This document shows positions 25,974 through 35,000 of a DNA stretch of 64,000 nucleotides, piece by piece. Each line of letters starts with the position of its first letter. Within the stretch, counting starts at the first letter, position 1. The stretch lies in NCBI GenBank assembly GCA_029262065.1, contig JAJDAC010000021.1, positions 37,728 through 101,727 on the forward strand. The letters are read 5' to 3'. Made by a program: the position numbers and the translations under genes. Under the pieces are notes generated by a model that was not told the DNA's origin, did not search any database, and was given only the letters and a program-made list of their open reading frames with translations. This DNA comes from Candidatus Krumholzibacteriota bacterium (GTDB lineage Bacteria > Krumholzibacteriota > Krumholzibacteriia > JAJRXK01).

Positions 25974-27335
25974 GTGTCCTACGTACAACGAATCGCGACG
26001 GCCTCCTTTCTGGGGGCAGTCTTTACTGCTCCTTGGGTAGGCCTGGGTACGACGGAAGTTGTTCTCGGTCGTCGATTGGGCATGGGGCTGCAGCCCGCAC
26101 TGTTGTTGGGGCTGCTTTCGTTCGCCGCCGCGGCGTGGGTCAGGCGCAGCCACCGACCGCCTTGGCCGGTGACGGCGGCGCTGGTTTGGACCACGGCCAG
26201 CGCGGCCTCTGTCGCGGCCGTCGATCACATGGGGTTGATCGGCGAAGTCCCTTGGTTGAAATCGGCCAAGCAGCTCGCGGTCGTGTGGATGCATGTGCCG
26301 CTGGCGTTGGTACCCGCCATGTTGTTGCACGGTGCAGTCGACGTTCGCGCGGTTCTTTCGCGCTGGGAGCGCGCCTGCACGGCCGGACTACTGCTGGCTT
26401 CGCTCTGGGGCGTGGTTCAGGCGGCGAACTTCTATCTCGAGGACCCTGCGTTGACCCGGGTGGATGGCGTTTGGGCCACCAACCCCTCGATCGCATCCGG
26501 CAGCCACGAACTCTACCTTGGGCATCGTTTTGTTGGCGTACCGCGAGTACGGAGCACCGCGGCTGAGCCCCTCTACTTTGGTGCGTACCTGCTGTTGGCC
26601 CTGCCGGTGTGCGCCATGGGTCTGGCGTCTTCTCGCGGCCGTGGGTCGCGGGCTTGGCGCGTGTTGGCCATGGCATTGGGGGTGGGGTGTTTGTTTCTCA
26701 CGTTCAGTCGTGGCGTCTATCTGGGCGCGTTCGTGTTGGCCGTGGTCTATGCGTTCGCGGCCTGGCGGGGACGATTGCCTTGGTCGTGGCGAGCGTGCGG
26801 ACTGGCCGCGGCAACGCTGGCTCTGGCCAGTTTCGTTTCGGTGCCCCTGGTGGGAAAGATGCCCTGGGATTTTCCCGGCCTTCTGGTGGCGCGACTGGCG
26901 CAGACGTTCCAGTCGCACGACATGTCCAATCAGACCCGCTGGATGGCCTGGGCCGTGGCCTGGGACATGGTGCGGCAGTCGCCCCTGGTCGGGTCGGGAT
27001 GGGGCGCCTTCGGCTTCGAGTACTTCCAGTTGGCGCCGGCGCGGGGAGCGGGAGCTCATTTCGGGTGGCCGGTGGCCAATTCCGTTCCACTGCGGTTGAT
27101 GGCCGAGACCGGTGTTGTCGGCGTCGGCCTGTGGTCCATGGCCGCCTGGCCCGCTTGGCGTGCGCTGGTTCGGCCGGTGTCTCCGCAGTGGGACAGGTCG
27201 GCGTTGATCCTGGCGTCCGCCTGCGTGGCAGTCGCCGTCCAAGCGTTCACTCATTCCATGATACAGCTTCCGTATCTATGGATTGTATTTGGAGTTAGCG
27301 CGGCTATCGGTGCCAGGCCTTCCGGTGTGGTCTAG
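25974..27335 (+). CDS. O-antigen ligase-like membrane protein
   Basis: A 453-residue polytopic protein with about twelve membrane helices. The large periplasmic loop with 'TFQSHDMSNQTRWMAWAVAW' and 'SPLVGSGWGAFGFEYFQ' matches the O-antigen ligase/polymerase (Wzy_C) family. It probably links or polymerises a glycan on the outside of the inner membrane. GTG 25974 with GGAG 5 bases upstream is preferred to the GTG at 25959. The stop abuts the next ATG. Confidence 0.8.
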   Translation: MSYVQRIATASFLGAVFTAPWVGLGTTEVVLGRRLGMGLQPALLLGLLSFAAAAWVRRSHRPPWPVTAALVWTTASAASVAAVDHMGLIGEVPWLKSAKQLAVVWMHVPLALVPAMLLHGAVDVRAVLSRWERACTAGLLLASLWGVVQAANFYLEDPALTRVDGVWATNPSIASGSHELYLGHRFVGVPRVRSTAAEPLYFGAYLLLALPVCAMGLASSRGRGSRAWRVLAMALGVGCLFLTFSRGVYLGAFVLAVVYAFAAWRGRLPWSWRACGLAAATLALASFVSVPLVGKMPWDFPGLLVARLAQTFQSHDMSNQTRWMAWAVAWDMVRQSPLVGSGWGAFGFEYFQLAPARGAGAHFGWPVANSVPLRLMAETGVVGVGLWSMAAWPAWRALVRPVSPQWDRSALILASACVAVAVQAFTHSMIQLPYLWIVFGVSAAIGARPSGVV

Positions 27336-28472
27336 ATGTTGCGTATCTTGATCCCAGCGTTGCAGGTAGGCCCGGGCCAAACCGGAGTTGGCACCTATAC
27401 CCTGGAGTTGATCCGGGGAATGACCAAGGTGTCTCGCTCCGTCGAAGTCCTGGTCGCGGCCCCGTACCCAGAATACTTCGATTTTCTCACGAAGATCGAT
27501 GGATTCGATGTGGTGCCGACCATGCTTCGAGGGGATACTCCCCGCGGACGGATGATGGCCATCCACACGACGATTCCCGCGACGGCGCGGCGATTGGGAG
27601 TGGACGCCGTCTTTGGTCCAAACTTCATCGCGCCGGTCTGGGGCGGGTTTCGCACGGCGGTCACGGTCCACGACCTGACGTACCGTCGGTTTCCCGAGAC
27701 GACGACGCGGACCAAACGAGCCTACTACCATCTGATGGTGGGACGCTCGGTGAAACGGTCCACGCGCGTCTTTGTCAGTTCCAGAGCGGTGGGGAACGAA
27801 CTCCTGGAGCTCGATCCCCAATTGGCCGAACGAATCAGGCTTACACCCTTGGGGGTACCGCCGACCTATCTGGAGAATGGCGACCGCGACTCGGGAAGGG
27901 CAAACGAGTTCACACGAACTCCGCGCCGTGACTTCCTGTTCGTGGGCACCGTGGAGCCTCGGAAGAATCTAGCTCGGATATTGGCGGCGCACTCAAACCT
28001 GTGTCGTCAAGATGCTGCATTCCCGGCGCTTCGCGTCATTGGTGGAAAAGGTTGGCAGGACGCCGAGATTCGAAGGGCCGTGATCGACCACTTCGACCCC
28101 CGGCGGTTGTTGCTCCTCGGCTATCGCTCCGACGCGGAGTTGGTCGAGGCCTACGAAACCGCGTTGGCATTGGTCTTTCCGTCGCTCTACGAGGGCTTCG
28201 GTCTGCCTGTCCTCGAGGCCATGGCCCGAGGGTGCCCGGTGCTCACTTCCCGTGGAATCGCTACCGAAGAAGTTGCGGGTAACGCCGCGCTGCTCGTGGA
28301 TCCCGCCAGTCAGGGGAGCATCGAGCAGGGCTTGCATCGACTCGCAGCCGAGCCTACTCTGCGGCGGCGGCTCACTCAGGCCGGTCTCCGGCGCGTTGGT
28401 TGCTTCTCATGGGAGCGCTGCGCGCGGGCGACACTGGACGGACTGGCTGAGATCGAGCCACGGCGCAGCTGA
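27336..28472 (+). CDS. Glycosyltransferase family 4
   Basis: A 378-residue GT-B enzyme. 'GVGTYTLELIRGM' is the N-terminal loop, 'AVTVHDLTYRRFPE' the acceptor-domain motif, and 'FVGTVEPRKNLARIL', 'LLLGYRSDAEL' and 'PSLYEGFGLPVLEAMARGCP' the donor domain with the E-x7-E signature. These match mannosyl/galactosyl-type GT4 enzymes. Start codon immediately follows the stop of the ligase-like gene. Confidence 0.9.
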   Translation: MLRILIPALQVGPGQTGVGTYTLELIRGMTKVSRSVEVLVAAPYPEYFDFLTKIDGFDVVPTMLRGDTPRGRMMAIHTTIPATARRLGVDAVFGPNFIAPVWGGFRTAVTVHDLTYRRFPETTTRTKRAYYHLMVGRSVKRSTRVFVSSRAVGNELLELDPQLAERIRLTPLGVPPTYLENGDRDSGRANEFTRTPRRDFLFVGTVEPRKNLARILAAHSNLCRQDAAFPALRVIGGKGWQDAEIRRAVIDHFDPRRLLLLGYRSDAELVEAYETALALVFPSLYEGFGLPVLEAMARGCPVLTSRGIATEEVAGNAALLVDPASQGSIEQGLHRLAAEPTLRRRLTQAGLRRVGCFSWERCARATLDGLAEIEPRRS

Positions 28473-28493
28473 CGTGATGAGGTAGGGAATCGT

Positions 28494-29780
28494 ATGACCG
28501 CGTGGATGACCATGACGTTGCTGTTGGTGGGGGTAGCCATGCTCACGCATGCGCTGATGCCCGCCGTGCGAAAACTCGCCGTTGCCTGGGGTCTGGTAGA
28601 TCACCCGAGTTGGCGGCGCAACCAAACCGAAGCCGTTCCCTGCAGCGGCGGGCTGGCGATCTACGCCGCGGTCGTGATCGCGGCGGTCGGCTTGAGTCTG
28701 TGGGTGGGCGTGCCGTTTTCCTCGCACGCCCTGTTGGCCCTGGGGCTCGCCGGATTGGGTACGCTGGTGCTGGGCGTACTCGACGACCGGTTTGGGCTTC
28801 ACGCCGAAAAGAAACTACTGGGTCAGATCGTCGTGGTGTCTTTGCCTCTGGCGAGCGGCCTTACATTGGAATCGATCCAATTGCCAGGCCTGGGACTGGT
28901 GGAGTTCGGTTTCATGTCCGGTCCCATTACATTGTTCTGGTACCTGGGATTCATCAACAGCGTGAACCTGATCGACGGTCTCGACGGTCTCGCGAGTGGC
29001 ATCGTGTGCCTCGTGTTGGGAGCGTTGTTGGTCGTGGTGGCGCCCGCTGATCCGGTGGCTGCGGTTTGGGTAGTGGCGTTACTCGGCGCCGTGGCTGGGT
29101 TCCTGCGCAACAATCTATCGCGCCGACGCATATTCCTCGGCGACGCGGGTTCCATGCTGCTGGGGCTGTGGCTGGCTGGTCTTACCCTTGGCGTTTCCCG
29201 TACCACTCCCTCGGTATCGACGTTGGCCATCCTGGCCATGGCGGTTCCGGTCATCGATACGAGCACCACCATCCTTCGGCGCTGGCGTCGTGGCGTGAGC
29301 GTGTTCCGGGCCGATGATGAACACCTACATCACCGCTTGCTACGCCTGGGCACCACGCCACGCCGTGCGGCCGCGTGCCTGTGGATGCTGACCCTATCAG
29401 CGGCCGCCGCCGGCGCCATGGTCTACGGTGTGGCCGGCGCGGGTGTTTTGGCGCTTGGTGCGCTAGCGGCCGCGGCGATCGAGTTTGCCTACACGCTTCC
29501 ACGCGGTGGCCAGCCCACGGCCAAGGAAGCGTTTCTCTACGTATTGGGCCTCGCACCTCTGGCCGTCAACGAAGAACCGCGACCACGCTTGGCGGAGGTG
29601 ATCGAGATGCAGCCCTACCAGCGCTTGCGTCGCGCGCCCTCGGCTGATCATCCAGTTCCCCCGCCACCGGCGAAAGAGCCCAGCAAGCCGGCGACCACCG
29701 GCCGAACGGCGGCCAAGGTTGGCGCGGCGGGTGAGGCTCAGAAAGATGTCGTTCTGGCCGCTACCGACGAACCTCGCTGA
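28494..29780 (+). CDS. WecA/MraY-like phosphoglycosyl transferase (undecaprenyl-phosphate sugar-1-phosphate transferase)
   Basis: A 428-residue polytopic enzyme. 'LDDRFGLHAEKKLLGQ' has the DD motif, 'FINSVNLIDGLDGLASGIV' the NxxNxxDGLDG motif, 'GDAGSMLLGL' and 'DDEHLHHRLLRLG' the His-rich cytoplasmic loop. About nine membrane helices are followed by a C-terminal tail of roughly 80 residues rich in Pro and Ala that is not part of the family core. It transfers a sugar-1-phosphate to undecaprenyl phosphate. With the small PGT at 15604 the window encodes two different initiating enzymes. Confidence 0.88.
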   Translation: MTAWMTMTLLLVGVAMLTHALMPAVRKLAVAWGLVDHPSWRRNQTEAVPCSGGLAIYAAVVIAAVGLSLWVGVPFSSHALLALGLAGLGTLVLGVLDDRFGLHAEKKLLGQIVVVSLPLASGLTLESIQLPGLGLVEFGFMSGPITLFWYLGFINSVNLIDGLDGLASGIVCLVLGALLVVVAPADPVAAVWVVALLGAVAGFLRNNLSRRRIFLGDAGSMLLGLWLAGLTLGVSRTTPSVSTLAILAMAVPVIDTSTTILRRWRRGVSVFRADDEHLHHRLLRLGTTPRRAAACLWMLTLSAAAAGAMVYGVAGAGVLALGALAAAAIEFAYTLPRGGQPTAKEAFLYVLGLAPLAVNEEPRPRLAEVIEMQPYQRLRRAPSADHPVPPPPAKEPSKPATTGRTAAKVGAAGEAQKDVVLAATDEPR

Positions 29781-30417
29781 ACTGCTGCGCGAAGCTCGGC
29801 GGCGTGGTCCGATCGTCGAGGTGGGTGGCGGCGCGGGTTCGTTCGTCGAGTGTCTGGGCCGCTTGGGTCTGGATGCCGTCCTCCTGGATCTGATGCCGCA
29901 GCCAACCATCGGCACGCTCGCCGTTGCCGGCGATTGGTCGTCGCTTCCCTTCGTTCGCGGATCGTTGGGGGCCGCCGTCTGGGCCAACGCAGTGCGCCAT
30001 GTTTCGCGGCACGACGGGCCCGACGTGGCTGAGCAGGTATGGGACGCGCTGAGCCCCGGCGGTGTGGTTGTGGTGCTTGAAGATCATCCTGACGCGCAGA
30101 CAATAGCCCAGCAGAACTATCGTGAGGTCCTGACCCTTCTGGCGGGGCGCGATCCGTCGCGCGGCGCCGCCGTGGGTCCTCAATGGCTACGGGGATGGGC
30201 GGATCGGTGGGGCGAGCCGGTCCTGGAGGCCGAACTGCCCAATACATGGTCAATCCAGGACGCGCTGGAGCCGTTGCGCTGGCTGCGCGCGCGCGCGGAA
30301 TCTGGCGACACGGTCGAATTGGATCGATTGGAACGGCGCGTGCAGTCGCATGGCATGGAGTACGGGGACTACTGGATGCGTGCCTATAAAAAGCCTCGGG
30401 GAGACGCGACACTGTGA
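29746..30417 (+). CDS. Class I SAM-dependent methyltransferase
   Basis: A 223-residue protein with motif I 'PIVEVGGGAGSFVECLGRLG', then 'LLDLMPQP' and 'ALSPGGVVVVLEDHPDAQT'. The ATG at 29746 has GAGG 9 bases upstream and overlaps the end of the WecA-like gene by 35 bases, in a different frame. Acceptor unknown; a role in modifying the glycan lipid or its polymer is inferred from the operon. It overlaps the next gene at GTGA. Confidence 0.75.
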   Translation: MSFWPLPTNLAELLREARRRGPIVEVGGGAGSFVECLGRLGLDAVLLDLMPQPTIGTLAVAGDWSSLPFVRGSLGAAVWANAVRHVSRHDGPDVAEQVWDALSPGGVVVVLEDHPDAQTIAQQNYREVLTLLAGRDPSRGAAVGPQWLRGWADRWGEPVLEAELPNTWSIQDALEPLRWLRARAESGDTVELDRLERRVQSHGMEYGDYWMRAYKKPRGDATL

Positions 30418-31706
30418 AAACCAAACCCATTGTCTTGGCTCTGACCGTGGTTTTCGCGGCGTTGGCCGTTGCCAATCTGGCGGCACCGCCCGCTTCAAAA
30501 GTGGATTTCGGAGCGTGGGGAGTCGTTGTCCTGCAGAGCGACGACTGGGGCTTCGAGGCTTCGTTTCCCAACGAGGTCGCGGCCCAGGCGTTGAAGGACC
30601 TCACTACCGAGCTGGGGCCGGGCATGCAAGCCTACGCCACCACCAGTCTCGAGCAGGCGGCGGACATCGACTCTCTGGCCACGTTTCTGGCCGGGTTCAT
30701 CGATGCCGACGGGTTGCCGGCCGTCTTGCAGGCCAACACCGTGGTTGCGGGCTTGGACCTTCTGCGTCCGGGCGCAGACAACTGGTCCCTGCATGAGAGT
30801 GGAATGGGCGAGGGTCCTTATTTTCGACCGTCTCTGGGATTCGCGGTGGACCGTGCCATCGAACGTGGCGTGTGGTGGCCCGAGCTTCATGGGTTGACCC
30901 ATTTCGACCTGGAGCGTTATCGCGCGGCCTACGAGAACAAGGACCCGTGGGCGTTGGCTGCACACGAGTATGGGGTGTTGGCCTACAAGGGTTGGCTTCT
31001 GGACGCTGAGCTCTCCGGAACCGATCCGCAACACGCCGTGGATATCGCCCAGGAGAGTGTATTGCGATTCGAGCGGCGTTTCGGGCGCCGCCCGTCGTCT
31101 GTCATCGCGCCGCGTTACCGATGGGGCGCCGAAGACGAAGATGCATGGGAAGCGCTGGGCATCACGGTAGTGCAAGCCAAGCGCGAACAAGTTGATCCGA
31201 CATTGAACCCCGGGAGCACGGTGGGGCGGGTACGCAAATGGTTGCGTCGCTGGTGGGATACCAGGTCACGTGGTCTGGTCTATCTTGAACGCCACGCTCG
31301 TCTCGAACCGTACGGCGAGTCCGACCCGGCCTGCGGCCAGTGCGCCTTTGCCGCGGTCGACGCGGTGCGCGCGGCCTGGCGTGAGGGGAAGCCCGGGATC
31401 ATCTCTTCGCATCGAGTGCAGTTTGTGAATTTTGACTCCCGGGTCGTGAAGGCCGGGCGCGAGCAGTTGGCGACCGCGCTTCGCCTGTTGGCCGATGATC
31501 GTCCAACCCGGTACCTCCTGGACATCGAGGTGGCGCAGCTGAAGCGGTCTGGCTACTCGGTGATTCACCGGGGCCAGAGTTGGATCGTCCGCAACTACAG
31601 TCCGCGGGATCGTGTAATCCAGCTCACACCGGATCTCCCGCCGCGACTCTATTCGCCGGGTACCCACGTGGTGGAAGCCCCGGAGTCAAATCGCGGCCCG
31701 TCGTAG
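30414..31706 (+). CDS. Polysaccharide-deacetylase-like secreted protein
   Basis: A 430-residue exported protein (signal-like 'IVLALTVVFAALAVANLAA'). It starts its domain with 'VVVLQSDDWGFEAS', the Asp-Asp entry of NodB-type carbohydrate esterase folds, and has 'WWPELHGLTHFDLERY' with a His that could complete the metal site, 'VIAPRYRWGAEDEDAW' and 'KPGIISSHRVQFVN'. These fit the glycoside hydrolase/deacetylase superfamily (beta/alpha-barrel). Likely removes acetyl groups from the operon's glycan. GTG start overlaps the previous stop. Last gene of this operon. Confidence 0.65.
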   Translation: MKTKPIVLALTVVFAALAVANLAAPPASKVDFGAWGVVVLQSDDWGFEASFPNEVAAQALKDLTTELGPGMQAYATTSLEQAADIDSLATFLAGFIDADGLPAVLQANTVVAGLDLLRPGADNWSLHESGMGEGPYFRPSLGFAVDRAIERGVWWPELHGLTHFDLERYRAAYENKDPWALAAHEYGVLAYKGWLLDAELSGTDPQHAVDIAQESVLRFERRFGRRPSSVIAPRYRWGAEDEDAWEALGITVVQAKREQVDPTLNPGSTVGRVRKWLRRWWDTRSRGLVYLERHARLEPYGESDPACGQCAFAAVDAVRAAWREGKPGIISSHRVQFVNFDSRVVKAGREQLATALRLLADDRPTRYLLDIEVAQLKRSGYSVIHRGQSWIVRNYSPRDRVIQLTPDLPPRLYSPGTHVVEAPESNRGPS

Positions 31707-32005
31707 CTGGTACTGGCACGTCCTTCCTCCTATGTTCACTTCTCGCAGGAACTCAGGGTTTCACTGCGTTGACACCCATTTTTAGGGTGCGGTATCCTTC
31801 ATGGGTTGCTTTGTTCCTGCCACGGGGGCTTGGTGCCCCTGTCCTTCCTGTACGAAGCAACCGCGCGCTCGTCATTTGGTGATGCAACTTTGGCCGTTTC
31901 TCGACATCGACACGCCGCATGAAGCACCCCCACAGACGAATCTGTTTGCACTACGGGCTTTCTCCTCGTTGCCCTATCTCGCACTCGTTCCCCAGGAGGA
32001 ACCGC
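31707..32005 (+). other. Intergenic region / leader before first C25 protease
   Basis: 299 bases without a gene I can support. The proximal part holds the promoter candidate at 31769-31798; the rest is a roughly 200-base leader. The leader has an open frame from an ATG at 31919 in phase with the protease, but no signal peptide begins there, so I treat it as untranslated. No conserved RNA motif was recognised. Confidence 0.45.
31769..31798 (+). promoter_or_regulatory. Candidate sigma-70-type promoter of the C25 protease gene
   Basis: TTGACA (31769-31774, perfect -35) and TATCCT (31793-31798, 4 of 6) are separated by 18 bases. This is the best promoter-like pair in the window. It lies about 63 bases after the stop of the deacetylase-like gene and 207 bases before the ATG at 32006. 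Confidence 0.55.
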
Positions 32006-35000
32006 ATGCCTGCTCTCTGCCGCGCCAAGTCTGGTGCTGGTTCGGGCGTATTCGTATTCGCGATGCAAGCTCTCGTTTCACTCTTAGTCTTCTTCGCGCT
32101 GGCGACAGTGGGTTCGTCCGCTTCGCTTGCGAGCACGATCGAGCACCGCGTTGCCTTCGACGTCGAGGAGGTTCTGGTTGTTCTACAGAGCGACGGAACG
32201 CGGTACGAAATAGATGGAACGCGTACGATCTTCGAGACGGGCGCACCGGCGTTGGTTTTCGAATCGCGTCAATTTGTCTTGCCGCACGCAACTCGGTTGA
32301 GTGGCGTGCAACTGCTCGACGCGAAGTGGCAGGTCGTCGATCGCCCCGAGCGAATCGCCAACGTCGGTCGGCACGTGAACGCCGACGGCGAATCGGTCGC
32401 GGGGCAACACTTGGTCGATGAGTTGGCGTTCGACGCGAAAGCAGTGACGTATCCGCGGCGGGCGGTGTTGGAATCGGGCACGCAGATCATGCACGGCTAC
32501 AACATCGGTGCGGTCCAGGTATTTCCGTTGCGCGTGCGCGACGGCGCGGTGGAGCTGCTGACCAGTGGGCGCATCTTGTTGGACGTGGAGCAGACGGGCG
32601 AAGACGTCTTACGGCGTACCGTCGATTGGCCCGGCTACCGGGCGCGTGAGATGGCCGAGGTACAGGCGCTGGTTGCAAACCCATCGGACGTCGCCGGCTT
32701 CGCGCCGCCCGCGGGAATTGATCCGTCGCAGGCGCCCGCGCGTCCGAAGACGGTTTCTCTACCCGAGGGGCGCGTCGAGTACGTCATCGTTACGGTGCCT
32801 TCGCTTGTGTCCGCGTTCCAGCCCCTGGCTGACGCCAGGACCCGCGAGGGGCTTCCGTCCGCAATCGTCACCGACCAATGGATCATGGACAACTACCGCC
32901 GCGGCGGCGACGTTCAGGAATCGATCCGTTTCTTTCTGCAGGCAGCCTACGCAGAGTGGGGACTCCGATTCGTGCTATTGGGTGGAGATGACAATGTTCT
33001 TCCGGCCCGATACGCGGAGAGCTTTTTCTACCCGGGGGGAGGCGTTGGTACGAACATTCCGGCCGACCTGTACTTCGGTGCCTTGGATGGCAATTGGAAC
33101 GCAGATGCCGACGGTGTCTACGGCGAAGCGTTCCGTAGTTTCCTGGATCCCGGTGACGGTGCTGACATGCTGGCTGAAGTTTTCGCCGGGCGCGCGCCAG
33201 TACAAGATGTCGCGCAGACCAACATATTCGTGAACAAGGTTCTCGAGTACACGACACCGTCGAGCACGGCCTACCTGGGTCGCGCCCTGTTTCTCAGCGA
33301 AGTCTTGTTCCCGGCCGACTGGGACGGCTTCGAGCCGATCGTTCTGGATGGGGCCACGCTCAGCGAGGACATCATCTTCAACAGCATCATCGGCGGCGGC
33401 AACCTCATGCAGAGCTGGCGCCTGTACGAAAATGATGCCGCCTACGTGGGTGCGCTTCCAGAAACCAAGGCAGCCGCCCTGGACTCCATGGAGACGGGCA
33501 ACTTCGGTCTGGTGCACCATGTTGGGCACGGCTTCTTCTACAACATGAGTGTGGGCGATGCGAATCTGTTCGCGGGCGATGCCGAAACCCTCACCAATGA
33601 TCCCAACTATTTCGTGGTCTACGCGCTGAACTGCAGTTCGGGTGCATTCGATTTCGACTGCTTGCTCGAGCGGTTCATACAGAACCCCAACGGTGGCAGC
33701 GTGGCCAGCATGGGAGCGGCGCGTGCGGCGTTTGCCACCACGGCCGACGACTACCAACAGCGGTTCTACGCCGAGGTCTTCGTGGCCGGTCGACAGCGAA
33801 TCGGCGACGCCGTCAATTCGAGTCGAGTGCCATTCTCGGGTAGCACGCTGACCGACACTCCCGATCGATGGACGCACCTTACCTATACTCTGCTGGGAGA
33901 TCCCACTCTTTCCATGTGGCGCGAGGAACCCCGCACGGCGGGTGTGACGCACGCCGCATCCGTCGCGCTGGATGACGGGTCATTCGCGGTAAACGTGACC
34001 GACGGAGGTAGCGCCGCGTCCGGAGTCCTGGTTGCTCTCACCCGCACCGACGGCGGATTTGCCTCGGGCCTTACCGACGTGAATGGCGACATCACCTTGT
34101 CGTTGAACTCGTTGGTTCACACCACAGGCAATATGACTTTGAATGTTTCCCAGGGCAATCTGATGCCCTACACGGTCAACATCCCGGTCAACGCCGCGAG
34201 CGGCGCCAAGGTGCTGGCTACGTTGTCCTCGGTCGATGATTCCTCGGCCCTCCCGGCCAATGGCGACGGTGACGGCACCGCCGACAGTGGCGAAACGGTG
34301 CGATTGCTGTTCGATTTCCTCAACAACGGCAGCGGGGTCATGGCCACGAACGTGTCGGCTACGTTGTCGGCCGTCAGCGCGCCTGGGGCGACCATCGATG
34401 ATGCCAGCATCACGGTGATCGATCTGCCCGGTGGAGCCAACTCGGTTCCCAGCGACGCCTTCGTCGTGACACTTGATCCGACCATCGGTGACGGAACGTT
34501 CCTGGACTTCCAGGTCGACGTAACGAGTGATCAGGGCTCGTGGAGCCAGGACTTCGAATTGCTGGTGCTTGCACCCGAAATCGAGGTTGCGAGGGTCCAG
34601 TACGACGACTCGGTGACCGGTGACAACAACGGCGTGATCACCAACGGGGAGAACATACAGCTACGAGTGGAGCTGAAGAACTACGGAGCTGGCGATGCGG
34701 CTCCGATTTCCGGCGTTCTCAGTTCGTCCTCCGGGAACGTGACCATCGTCGATGGTTCCAACACCTGGAACTCGCTCGCGCTGCTGGAGAGCGGGGAGGG
34801 CGTTGGTACGTTCGAGACCATCGAGTCTGACGCCAGCGTCGAGAATTTCATGACGCTGACGCTGACGGACGACTGGGGTCACGTCTGGACGCATCAGTTC
34901 GAGCTGCGGCCGCCGGCCGCACCGCTTGCTCTCTTGCTGGACACGTCTCTTTCGCCCGACAGCATCGCGCTGCGCATGTCGTCGGCGTTCCAATTCCATT

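Noticed and set aside
31919..32005. In-frame ATG as the start of the first C25 protease
   Set aside because: The added 29 residues carry no signal peptide and have no ribosome site, whereas 32006 has AGGAGGA and leads straight into a signal sequence.
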